A stretch of DNA of 64,000 bases from Dendrocalamus latiflorus (Eukaryota > Streptophyta > Magnoliopsida > Poales > Poaceae): NCBI GenBank assembly GCA_017311315.1, contig CM029650.1, positions 18,019,118 to 18,083,117 of the forward strand. Direction: 5' to 3'. The notes under the pieces were generated by a model. It ran no database searches. It was given only the letters and a program-made list of their open reading frames with translations, and was not told where the DNA came from. The position numbers were made by a program, and so were the translations under genes. This document shows positions 1 through 10,458 of this stretch, one piece after another; positions within the stretch are counted from its first letter, which is position 1, and each line of letters starts with the position of its first letter.

Positions 1-487
1 TTCTAAGCTCAAGCTCGATAGAAGCTTAAGTTAAGTTCGAGCTAGTCTAAGTTTGAGTTCGAGCTTAGATTTAGGCTTGAGCTCAGCTCGGTCTAAGCTC
101 GAGTAGGCTCGAGGTCGGCTCGAGTAAACTTGATAACAGTTAAAATAATTCAACATGCACTCATTTTTAGCAATAAGAAAAGCTCAAGCTTGAGTTCGAC
201 TCGAGTAAGCTTAATAACAGTTAAAATAATTTAACATGCACTAATTTTCAACAATAAGAAAAGTTTGAACTCGAGCTTGATTCGAGAAAACTCTGTAAGA
301 GTTAACATGCATCATTATTCAAGCTCGAATCGAGCCCTAACAAGCTATTCGAGCTTGGTTCATCGAAGCTTGTGAGCTCAGGATCAAACTTGAGCTCGGC
401 TCATTTAGAATTTGTGTCGAGCTCGAATTAAGCCTAAAACATGTCGAACTTGAGCAGCTCGCAAGCTTAGAGTTTTTTGTAGCCCTA
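1..487. repeat. hAT-like MITE (AGCTCGAG-rich), left copy, truncated by window edge
   Basis: An imperfect array of AGCTTGAGCTCGA-type words ends in TTTTTTGTAGCCCTA at 487. The sister copy at 53625-54143 is complete and begins TAGGGCTATAAA, the inverted match of that end, so this looks like a non-autonomous hAT-type element whose first ~40 bp lie outside the window. The candidate 8-bp flank ATCAAAGG (488-495) only partly matches the left flank of the sister copy (AACAGAGG), so the superfamily call is an inference. Confidence 0.5.
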
Positions 488-1332
488 ATCAAAGGGCATC
501 CTATTTATTCAAGTGACAACAATTTCTTAAAAAAAGAAAAAGGATATCATATTAATTTGAGAGACGATAATTTCTTAAAAAAGAATAAGAAAAAAGATTG
601 TCACTAGCCGATTGCCAATGTTTTCAGTATTCCATATTATTATAAGATGATAAATAATGGCTATCAAATATTCCTACCCAATGGTTTGTTGGGGCATCAG
701 ATCATATACCCCATGATTTGAGGGGTAATTCATCATTTGCCCCATGACGTCTCACTGACAATTACAGCTCAAGTTTAGGGTACACAATAATTATCCCTTT
801 GTTTTAAGTTGGAAAGGAAATTGTATACAGAATAAAGTTTAACCATCAATTGGGGGAAAATGCTATTGCTGATAGCTAGGATAGGACTAGCTATGCAATC
901 GTATGAGCTACTTGACTACCTAGACAGCAGTTGGACTAAGCTTTATACTATCCAATAGTTTGTTTGGCCCATACCATTTCTTTTTTTTCTTGAGATGGGG
1001 AGAGTTATCTTTGTCGATAAAGGTATTATAGGCCTCACCTATTTCGGTTTGAGCTTCTGGCTTATTTTTCATTATTCTTAAATTTCATCTTTTTTGGTTT
1101 TTTGACTTTTTTGAGCTTTTTTGCCGGTTCTTTTTTCCCATATTCGTTTGCATTGTCCATGATAGGCTAATCTGTTTTTTCTATTTTTAATTTTTTTAAT
1201 TTAGTTACACCAAATAAGCCACCATCAGCTATAGTATAATTTCAACTAGTTACAATACAATTTCAGTCATAAGTCAATGCTCTAACTGTAGACTCCAATT
1301 GCGTTGCCAAGGCGAGAGCTTGCACCGCATCC

Positions 1333-1531
1333 ATGGCTTCACTTCAAAGAACTCCGCGGCAATGCCGCTTCAAACACAACACCAGTGCAGCTCTTTCTTG
1401 CAACGCTGATCTCCTTGATCTTAATGTCCTCAACCACAAGCTTATGAACTTCTTGCCGCTATCCTCAACGCAGAAGCAAGGAAGAAGCTATGCAGATTCC
1501 TTGCTCGATCCAAAGAACTGTTTACTCCCTC
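1333..1531 (+). pseudogene. Duplicated coding-like fragment, unidentified
   Basis: A short ATG-initiated frame is conserved in sequence at 57348-57590, with shared residues such as DLNVLNHKLMNFLPLS. The two copies differ by indels that shift frame before that stretch, so neither is convincingly an intact gene. I do not recognise the protein family. In this copy the frame runs straight into the LTR at 1532; in the partner it continues to a stop. Most likely it is an old exon fragment carried along by the duplication. Confidence 0.3.
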
Positions 1532-1680
1532 TGTTAAAACTTTATTCCAGGAGAAAACGCACACATCACAAATAAACGAAGAGAACACAGGAGACTTTCT
1601 GAATTTCTCTATTCTCTTATTTGTTCCCCTTTTTCTTGTTTCTCTAACAAAACTGGCTACAAGCACTGCTACAGACAGCC

Positions 1681-2190
1681 CTATCACAGACGGTTCGGAA
1701 CCGTCATCACAGACGGTTCTTTAACCGTCAGTGTCTAGGTGTCAGTGATAGTTGTGGTTATCACAGACGGTTCCCAAGCCGTCTGTGATAACAACATTAC
1801 AGACGGTCTTTATTACTAACCGTCTGTGATATTCGAGTATCACAGACGGTTTTTTTATAAAAAACCGTCGGTGATAGTCTTGTATCACAGACGGTTTTAA
1901 AAAAACCGTCTGTGATACAAGACTATCACAGACGGTTAGTAATAAAGACCGTCTGTGATATATAAAATATCACAGACGGTTTTATTACTAACCGTTTGTG
2001 ATATTTTGTATATCACAGACGGTTTTAATTACTAACAGTCTGTGATATTTGTGTATCACAGACGGTCAGTAGTAAAGGCCGTCTGTGATATCATTCACAC
2101 CACAGACGGCACTCTTTGAAACCGTCTGTGATATTGTATCACAGACGGATTTTAACAACGAACCGTCTGTGATACTAAGTGCATCATCCA
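1681..2190. repeat. CACTA left subterminal repeat array
   Basis: Tandem inverted pairs of TATCACAGACGGTT and AACCGTCTGTGATA are separated by short AT-rich spacers. In En/Spm-type elements such repeats near the ends bind the TNPA-type protein. That role is inferred from the family; the repeats are read directly. Several units carry single-base changes such as CGTCGGTGAT. Confidence 0.9.
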
Positions 2191-2439
2191 TTTTATTTGA
2201 TATTTTTTGGCTAGCCTCAGGATATGCTAGCCATGCCCTCGGAACGCAAGCAAGCAAGCAGATTACAGATAAATGACAGATATAAGTTAATTGCAACTCA
2301 TAGTAAATTACAACAAAATTCGTACACAGCAGATCACATACATATATATATAGAATGAAAATCGTTACACAAAATCTGACAAATGAATTCATTTGAAGGA
2401 ATTGTTTGATTTGTACAGTTGAATCCAATGTTTCAACAT

Positions 2440-5400
2440 CTAATTATCACCATTGCCGGCGTAGAACTCTCCCTTCCTACTTATGACCTCTCCTAGCAAG
2501 AATTGGGAGATGATTGCACGAATCTCCATGAGATTGTCAAGATCATATGCACTTTCGTCGAAGTGCACCCGCTGTCGCTAGGAGCAATGTTAAGTCATTA
2601 ATTAGCATGTGTGTGTAATACAAATACATATATATAATCAGAAAGTAATAATTATTGGAAGGACCTGACAAACCTCTGGATCATTGATCTTAGTAGCAAT
2701 GATTTCCTTCATATGGCGGCAAACGTAGAATCCACATACGTTGCCCTGTAGCTGCTGGTGGCACTGCAAAAATAGAATTACATACATCGGTATTGTCAAT
2801 TCTAGAGGCATTATAACAAAGTATGATATAGGATTGTTGTGTTGTAGCGGGTACCGGAAATCGCGTGTTGTGTCGTAGCGTGTCACTGGATTTGTCGTGT
2901 CTTCCTCCTTGAGCAACATAATCGGCAAACGCCCTACGTGATTCAAAAACTTATCCTCGGCCGTGGCAAACAAAAGAAATATTACAATAGAGTTATGTAT
3001 GGAGGAAATGAGTTTACCTGTTAAGTACTTCTTGCACAAGACTGAAGTCGTGGTTGCTCCTAAGGAGGGAATCAAGGTATATTACCTTGCTCCACTTTGG
3101 TACAATCACAAGCAAAATCCAGTGATGCCTAGTCATGTGTGTCGCCATAGTGATTAATCCTAAGTTCATGCCGCATGTAAAGTACAAATGAAACATATGT
3201 GTGGCAACTAGTGAAGCACTTACCCTTGGTTGAAGGGTACCATGATGTATTCCTTGTCGGTGTGAGCAATCAATCCCCTCGTTATGTAACCTTGCACGAA
3301 GGATGCATCTGCATTGATACATTGCTCGGAGACCAAGTGAGGGTCGAGGAAACCCACCGGTCGTCGCGATCGCCGGACTTCTTGGATCATGTATCTATAC
3401 ATAAAGAAAGAGTAATGACATTTATCTGTATAACGTGAATGTAGAACTTCATTGTGCAGTACACTTACAGTGTCCAGCATCGTAGAAGTGAGGCGTCGAG
3501 TTCGTCGAGATTGAATAGTAAGAATAAATCATCGAATGTCACGACGATGTAGCCCAAGTCGTTGAGGAAATGCGTGTCGTTATATTTCAGAGTCAATGCA
3601 CTCTGCCGGTTTGGCTTCATGTTGGACTTCTCCATGTACCAGGCATGCAATCTATTGCAAATCATACCAACCTGGCGTAATTGTGAATCGGGCAATAACG
3701 ACACTCCTAGAACAAACTTCCATGGCACGGGACGCGGCTTAACTTTCGTCGCATGAGCCTTGGAGGCCTTGGAGCCTCGCTTATGATATGTTCTCGGTGG
3801 CGTCTCGGCGGGAGCCGATGCAACAGACTTTACTGGATTTGGAGGTGGAGGTGAAGCCACCGGAGCCGATGTGCCAGGTCCAGGGCGACGTCCCTCTTGG
3901 GCCACTGGATGTGAAGATTGTGGCACAGACATGTCGAGGACGATGTCCCTCTTGGGCCACTGAATGAATGTGTGGACGGCATCCCCGTATGTCTTAATCT
4001 CTTCGTTTGGGGGCTTCTCAAGAGGGACGGGCTTAAAAATATCATTAATCATGTCCACCTGGACCTTCATGAAACCGGTGTCTACTTGTACACCGTGCAC
4101 GAGAGTCCCTGGCAGCAATGGATACACCATGCCGCGCCCAGCATCAACGGGAATAGAGCCAACAAGCCTGACTGTGAGGGTGCAAGGCATGGGCTCCTAC
4201 ATAACGATACAAGATGAGTTAAGGCGTCCACCAGAGAGATCTATGTACCATTCTAAAGAGGTACATTACCTGAATGTCATCAATACGTAAGTGGTCGTCG
4301 CTATGTTCAGAAATTGGTGTGGACGCGCAGCTACTGCGACGTTGAGGGGGACTGGGTACCGCAGTACTAGGAGTGGGTTGCGATTGGTTGCGGACTTGTC
4401 TCAGTTCTTCCCGCAACGAATCTATCTCTCCTCGAAGTGAGGCAGTCTGCTCTTGAAGTGAGGCAGATAGTTGTTCCTCAAGTTGAGCACGAAGCTCCTG
4501 TTTTATTTGTTCGCTGCGGTACGCCTTGGATCTCTTCCTACTCCTATATGTCTCGGAGTAATCTGGAAATCCGTGCCTCCAAGGTACATAAACCCCCATG
4601 CCTCGTGTGCGACCTGGGTGCTCCTTGTTTCCCAAGGCCTGTGATAGTAAATCTATCTCCCTATATTCTTCAAAGGAGCCACGAGAAGATTCGGTAGTCA
4701 ATGATTGCTGCAAGAGGCAATTAATCATGTTATTTTTGAACCCATGAAGTTCAAGAGGTGTTAACAAGTATGTTGTTTAACATATTTTACCATGCGTTGG
4801 GACACTTCCTCATCTGCGGGGTTCTTGAAAGAGACACCCGAAGATGTGGTTGATGACCTCGCTCTTAACCAGTTTCGAGCGCGCTCGTTTGCGATCTCGG
4901 CAAATGGCGGAGAGGCCTCCGATCGGATTGCGACCTCATCCTGCATCCTCCATTGCGGGATTTTACCCGCGTACCCAGCAGTGCCGAGTCTGTGAGGGTG
5001 CGTGTTTTGTGACTGGAGATCCTTGTGCGCCGCACTTTGTTGTACAAATTCGGGCGTCGTCTTCATCTGCACAAAGGCCTCCCATGTTTCCGGCGACACA
5101 AAAGGATACTTCGTGAAGGGCGTGACATCCTCGGCCACGTACTTCGTCACAAGAGTGCTCTTAAAATTCTTCCATGCTTTTCCCATCGCGAGGAGCGCTT
5201 GCCGTTGCACGAGTCCCTGTGCTTCTGCTGGGAACTCGAACGAATTTGTAAGTTCCTCCCATAGCTGATTTTTGTGATCCTTTGTCAAATCTTTCCAGCT
5301 TGCTATGGTGATGGGGACCCGTTGCCTTCCAATTATCCCGCAGGTAGTCCGAAATGATGACGCTGCTTTCGACGGTTCCAGAGGGACCCCATCCGGAGAG

Positions 5401-5519
5401 ACCACCGTGATGGTCCTTCGGCCCTCTGGCCTTTTCGATACTCCTCGGCCACGTTTAGATTTCGCAGTCTTGGGAGCGTGAGACCCAGATGACGACGACG
5501 AAGACTGTGTGGACGCCAT
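2440..5519 (-). CDS. CACTA TNPA-like protein with C-terminal Ulp1-like cysteine protease domain
   Basis: Spliced minus-strand gene starting at ATG 5519. Exons inferred from GT/AG sites that keep the frame: 4791-5519, 4270-4707, 3479-4197, 3224-3394, 3018-3128, an uncertain one near 2880-2965, 2674-2763, and 2440-2577 ending in TAG. The N-terminal part matches the plant transposase_24/TNPA-like type (SWKDLTKDHKNQLWEEL, then ALGNKEHPGRTRGMG, then a glutamine- and arginine-rich coiled coil). A linker contains FIQWPKRDIVLD. The C-terminal part resembles a C48/Ulp1 protease: GHHWILLVIVP (candidate His), IYLDS (Asp), QGNVCGFYVC (Gln and Cys). Expected to bind the subterminal repeats; the protease role in CACTA elements is unclear. 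The uncertain exon does not splice cleanly, so slight decay is possible. Confidence 0.75.
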
Positions 5520-5643
5520 CTCTCTTCTAAGAAAAAACTAACTGAAGTGAGCACTGGAGTGTGTCACTTGCTTTATGCCCTTTGACAAAGTTCTAACGAT
5601 TAGCTAATTGCAGTGAGCTATGGGCCTTCCAAATAGACCTTGC

Positions 5644-6011
5644 GAAGCATATAACATGTGAAGCATATATATACATGTGAAGCATATACATGTGAAGCAT
5701 ATATATATCATGTGAAGCATATATATACATGTGAAGCATATACATGTGAAGCATATATATATCATGTGAAGCATATACATGTGAAGCATATATATATCAT
5801 GTGAAGCATATATATATCATGTGAAGCATATACATGTGAAGCATATATATATCATGTGAAGCATATACATGTGAAGCATATATATATCATGTGAAGCATA
5901 TACATGTGAAGCATATACATGTGAAGCATATATATAGCATATACATGTGAAGCATATATATATCATGTGAAGCATATACATGTGAAGCATATACATGTGA
6001 AGCATATATAT
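5644..6011. repeat. AT-rich minisatellite (GTGAAGCATATATA units)
   Basis: Head-to-tail units of roughly 17-19 bp built on ATGTGAAGCATATATATAC fill the stretch just upstream (on the minus strand) of the TNPA/Ulp1 gene start. Unit length alternates, which gives open frames of repeated LHMYMLHMI-type peptide that are not genes. Confidence 0.9.
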
Positions 6012-6328
6012 ACCGCCGGCTACGGGAGGGAGCGGCGGCGGGAGGGAGCGGCGGCGTCGGGAGGGAGGGACCGGCGTCGGGCGGGACCGCCGGCTACGGG
6101 AGGGAGCGGCGTCGGGAGGGAGCGGCGGCGTCGGGAGGGAGGGACCGGCGTCGGGGGGGACCGCCGGCTTCGGGAGGGAGCGGCGTAGGGAGGGAGCGGC
6201 GGCGTCGGGAGCGGCGGCGTCGGGAGGGAGGGACCGGCGTCGGGGGGGACCGCCGGCTTCGGGAGGGAGCGGCGTCAGGAGCGACCGGCGGCTTCGGGAG
6301 GGACCGGCGGCGTCGGGAGGGAGCGGCG
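6012..6328. repeat. GC-rich minisatellite (GGCGTCGGGAGGGAGC units)
   Basis: Irregular repeats of GGGAGGGAGCGGCGGCGTC and GACCGCCGGCTACGGGAG directly abut the AT-rich minisatellite. The change from about 25% to about 85% GC at 6011/6012 is abrupt. Similar GC-rich arrays occur in three other DNA transposons in this window. No coding signal. Confidence 0.85.
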
Positions 6329-6746
6329 GTGGGAGGGAGCAAAACCTAGCTAGCAGGGGCGCTGCAGAGTGGAGACAAGAGACTGCGGCAGAGCGGACTC
6401 CGCAGACCTAGCGCGGGTATTTAAAGATGATCTATCACAGACGGTTCTATAAATATAACCGTTTGTGATATCATTATCACAGACGGTTCTATCTATAGAA
6501 CCGTTTGTGATAGGCATTATCACAGACGGTTCTATAGAGATAGAACCGTCTGTGATAATGCCTATCACAAACGGTTCTATAGATAGAACCGTCTGTGATA
6601 ATGATATCACAAACGGTTATATTTATAGAACCGTCTGTGATAGATCATCTTTAAATACCCGCGCTAGGTCTGCGGAGTCCGCTCTGCCGCAGTCTCTTGT
6701 CTCCACTCTGCAGCGCCCCTGCTAGCTAGGTTTTGCTCCCTCCCAC
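6329..6746. repeat. 418-bp near-perfect palindrome carrying CACTA subterminal repeats
   Basis: The left arm starts GTGGGAGGGAGCAAAACC at 6329 and is the reverse complement of the right arm ending at 6746, with the centre near 6537/6538. The outer ~100 bp of each arm are unique sequence (containing CGCTGCAGAGTGGAGACAAG) and the inner ~100 bp are GACGGTT repeats. The same 86-residue open frame therefore appears on both strands, differing at one position. Transcription in either direction would give a long hairpin RNA. Confidence 0.95.
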
Positions 6747-8611
6747 CCCTGCTACCCATATTATCACAGACGGTTATATCGATAGAACCGGCTGTGATGT
6801 GTGATACTTTGGAAGGTACGTCCGGCCTTTATCGGTCTCTATCGGTGCTAACTCGGTCCTGATGTTCATAGCGACCAAGTCACGCCTTGCGTTAACACCA
6901 TCCTTTGTTTTGTCAGGAATGTTCAGTAAGAGACCAATCAAACTGTCACATACATTCTTCTCTACGTGCATGACATCGATGCAATTGCGAACTTCTAAGT
7001 GCTCCCAATAAGGCAAGTCCCAAAATATTGACCTCTTTTTCCACATGTTCTTCCTCAATTTACGTCCCTTTCCAAACATAACATTTATATCCTTAACCAT
7101 ATCATACACCTCTTTCCCGCTAAAAGGTCTTGGTACTGAGTCATCCTCTTTTTTTCCGTCAAATTGTTTCTTCATCTTGCGGTATGGGTGATACTTTGGA
7201 AGGAACCTACGGTGACGCATGTACACAGTTTTTCGGGAGTTGTTCACCACACACTCTCCGTATAATCTAAGCAGTGCGGACACGCTTTGGCTCCTTTTAT
7301 ACTAAACCCTGACAGGTTACCAAGGGCAGGAAAATCATTAATGGTGCAGAACAACATGGCCCGTAGAGTGAAGTTCTCTCGTTTGTCCGCATCCCATACA
7401 TGTACCCCTTCATTCTACAGTGTTGCAAGATCTTCCACCAATGGGGCTAGGAACACATCAATATCGTTGCCAGGTTGCTTCAGCCCTTGGATAAGTAGTG
7501 ACATCAAAATATATTTCCGCTTCATACACAGCCAAGGAGGAAGGTTGTACATGCACAGAGTCACGGGCCAGGTGCTATGTCGGCTGCTCATGTTACCAAA
7601 AGGATTCATTCCATCTGTACTCAACCCAAATCTTATATTTCTCGGTTCCACACCGAAATCTACAAACATCCTATCGATGTTCCTCCACTGGGCAGAATCA
7701 GCAACATGTCTTATCATTCCGTCTTTCTTACGCTGCTCGTAGTGCCAACGCATCAATCTTGCATCCTTGCGGTTTGCAAATAAACGCTTCAAACGGGGGA
7801 TTACAGGAAGATACCACATCACCTTAGCAGGAGGTCCTTGCTTCACCTCGATGCCCTTCCCATCATCAGAGTCATTTTTACGCTTGTATCGGGATGCTTT
7901 GCACACCGGACAAACATGTAAGCTAGCATACTCTTTACGGTACAGGATACAATCATTCCGACATGCATGTATTCTTTCTACTTCCATTCCTAATGGACAA
8001 AGAATCTTCTTGGCTTGGTAGGTGGTTCTCGGCAACACATTTCCCGTTGGAAGCATGTCCACTAGGAGACCTAATAATGCCGTGAAACTCTTGTCGGACC
8101 AACCATTGTTTGCCTTCAATTTTAGCAGTTCTAGAACTGATGACAACCTCGTGTATTGCGGCTTGCAGCCCGGGAACAAAGGTTTCTCCGAGTCCTCCAT
8201 CAAGCCCTCGAATTTACCAAACTCTCTCTCACTATAGTTCCCTTCTGCATCACGTAACATCTGATCCAGATTGTCATCCTGCGACCTATCCTCATGATCG
8301 AAAGAACAGTCCACATCTGGTATATCGTTGCCTCCCTCGACTATGTCATAACTACCTTCTTGTGTACTTTTTTCTTCACCGTGACTGGTCCAACATTTGT
8401 ACCCTTTTCTGAAACCCCTTCGAATCAAGTGAGCTTCAATCTGCGCTGAGTTGCTAAACATCTTGAGATTATCACAATCAATACATGGGCAATACATATA
8501 TTTCATCCCCTTCTTCAACATATCCAGCTCGGCCGCCCTTCTAAAAGCAGACACGCCAGTAATGTACTCTTCACACACACGGTTCTCAATATACATCCAG
8601 CTTCGGTCCAT
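6747..8611 (-). pseudogene. TNPD-type CACTA transposase, broken and 3'-truncated
   Basis: Starts at ATG 8611 (MDRSWMY) and matches the plant TNP2/transposase_21 family: CPCIDCDN near residue 40, CPVCKASRY, a DDE-type region with STDGMNPFG, then GNDIDVFLAPLVEDL. A stop TAG at 7415-7417 replaces the usual Trp after LATL. A frameshift follows near 7270 after KACPHC. The family motif NCIDVMHVEKNVCDSL then resumes in another frame (6990-6935). Coding similarity stops at about 6810, where subterminal repeats begin, so the C-terminal third is missing. The product would bind and cut the CACTA ends in an intact element; this copy cannot make it. Confidence 0.9.
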
Positions 8612-8889
8612 CTACGCTACACAAGTGACAAATGGGTGTCAAAAATGATTATTACCCCTACTACTAACCTCTGATCAGATCACTAAGAATGTTATGTAAT
8701 TGAGTACTAATCTCTGATCAGATCACTAAGAATGTTAAGTATACTAACCTCTGATCAGATCACTAAGAAGACGGTGATATTTTTTCGCCCCCAACTCCCT
8801 AAAGCCGGCTGCCTTGCTCCACCGATGAAGCGCAATGAAGACAGATCGGTGTCGACATCCTTCAAGCAAGTACGCCAAGCAATTAATAC

Positions 8890-9232
8890 TACGCAGAATA
8901 TCACAGACGGTTCCAACCACAAACGGTCTGTGAAAATGATATATCACAGACGGTTCGTATTAATAACCGTCTGTGAATTATCACCGACGGTTACTAATAT
9001 GAACCGTTTGTGATACAAGCAATATCACAGACGGTTCAACTTAATAACCGTCGGTGATTGTTGCCTATCATAGACGGTTCACATAAATAACCGTCTGTGA
9101 TAGTCTACATTATCACAGACGGTTCTTAACACGAACCGTCTGTGATGCATACTATCACAGACGGTTCGTGTTAATAACCGTCTGTGATTGTTTTATCACA
9201 GACGGTTCGTTAATAGAACCGTCTGTGATACC
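8890..9232. repeat. Internal CACTA subterminal-type repeat array
   Basis: Inverted pairs of ATCACAGACGGTT separated by short spacers lie immediately upstream of the TNPD start. 8612-8889 contains a 3-fold repeat of ACCTCTGATCAGATCACTAAGAA (about 8671-8769) and otherwise nothing recognisable. The array may act as the promoter-proximal binding region for TNPA; this is inference. Confidence 0.85.
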
Positions 9233-9240
9233 CAACCTCG

Positions 9241-9435
9241 CTGAGCGACTATCCATCTGCTTCTTCCCACTTCTTTTCTTCATCCGAGGCCTGCTGCTGT
9301 GTCTTGAGGAATGCCACATCTGAAGACCAGTTCTTGACCAGCTCTTGGGTCTTCAGATGTGGCATTCCTCAAGACACAGCTGCAGGCCTCGGATGAAGAA
9401 AAGAAGTGGGAAAAAGCAGATGGATAGTCGCTCAG
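9241..9435. repeat. Long hairpin, about 88-bp arms
   Basis: Left arm 9241-9328 (CTGAGCGACTATCCATCTGC...) is the near-perfect reverse complement of 9347-9435, with an 18-nt loop around TTCTTGACCAGCTCTT. Only a few mismatches are visible. 9436-9660 between this and the next hairpin shows no gene or repeat I recognise. Confidence 0.93.
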
Positions 9436-9663
9436 AGAAGAAGTCGGCAACGTCGGCTGCTGAAAAATCTGGAAATGTCTTTTTTTGAACTTTTGTAATA
9501 AAATTGCCTTGAATTTTGCAGGAAAAAGAAGGACTGTCGGAGTAGACATCACATCTCGACAATAGTCGGCATCGTCGAGGAACATGCAAATACAGAGGCA
9601 AGCACAAAAACTCAACAACACATTCAGATCGATCTATTACAGGATAACAAGCTAACAAACCCT

Positions 9664-9752
9664 TCGCGGCACGACGGTCCACACTAAACAAGACACACTT
9701 ACGACACTTACGGCAAGAGTGTGTTGTTTAGTATGAACCGAACGTGCCGCGA
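9664..9752. repeat. Imperfect hairpin, about 38-bp arms
   Basis: TCGCGGCACGACGGTCCACACTAAACAAGACACAC near 9664 pairs with GTGTGTTGTTTAGTATGAACCGAACGTGCCGCGA ending at 9752, with several mismatches. 9753-9988 is unique sequence with no gene seen. Confidence 0.8.
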
Positions 9753-9989
9753 TATGGAGGTGCTAGCTCACAGCGGAGGGGAGATGCATGCAGGAAGCTA
9801 GCTAGTGGATGAACTCACGCGTGACTAGTACCGGTGGAAAGGTTGATGGGGAGTTATTAATAAGGGCCTGGCCGTGGGAGGAACTGGTGCCAGCCATTCG
9901 ATGTGGAGAGAATGGACGGGTGAGATCGAAATCCTGGGTATACGCGAATTATTGGTGACACGTGATATCACACGCCAATTATTGGTGGT

Positions 9990-10255
9990 ATGTAATTATC
10001 ACAGACGGTTATTAACGCGAACCGTGTGTGATAATAAATATCACAGACGGTTCTTAATACGAGCCGTCTGTGATGTTTAGTTATCACAGACGGTTCTTAA
10101 TACGAGCCGTCTGTGATGTTTAGTTATCACCGACGGTTGCCAGTTTAAACCGTCTGTGACAGTTTAATCACAGACGGTTCCGTATGAACCGTCTGTGATG
10201 TAGCCGTCCAGTATATTATCACAGACGGTTTTTTATAAAAAACCGTCTGTCATAA
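9990..10255. repeat. Internal CACTA repeat array with a terminus-like relic
   Basis: Inverted GACGGTT repeats include GTCTGTGATGTAGCCGTC followed by CAGTATA at about 10191-10216, almost identical to the sequence just inside the true right end (11417-11442). The 28-bp unit ATCACAGACGGTTCTTAATACGAGCCG... also occurs twice in tandem (10039-10125). This looks like a duplicated or older internal right end. Confidence 0.8.
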
Positions 10256-10458
10256 GCTTCATACCAGAACTGCTTCGCGCGTGTTTCGATGCCAGAACGC
10301 TTCGTGTTTCGATCGTCTAATTAACGTCTCTCGATCGTTATACGAAGCGTCTATATCATTAATGTTTGGGTATACGAACCGTTTGTGCTAAAGGTTAAAT
10401 ATGCGCTCCTAATCCAGGTCTTCCACGTACGTACAATACAATATATATACAATACAAC

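Larger units (their letters stand above)
1..1531. repeat. Left copy of a segmental duplication (partner 53663-57575)
   Basis: Bases 1-1265 align nearly colinearly with 53663-54905, and 1296-1531 with about 57335-57575. The ~2.4 kb between these blocks in the partner is absent here. The junction falls inside a Tourist-like MITE (1031-1265) that is complete in the partner, which suggests a deletion in this copy rather than insertions in the other. The right partner also shows the uninterrupted site where the copia element at 1532 inserted. 488-1030 is non-coding AT-rich duplicated sequence. Confidence 0.85.

Noticed and set aside
1681..2190. CRISPR-like regular repeat spacing
   Set aside because: The repeats are inverted, variable CACTA subterminal motifs in a plant genome.
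5604..6005. LHMYMLHMI-repeat peptides
   Set aside because: Translation of a minisatellite.
6350..6725. 86-aa frames with nearly the same protein on both strands
   Set aside because: Both come from the palindrome; they show symmetry, not coding.
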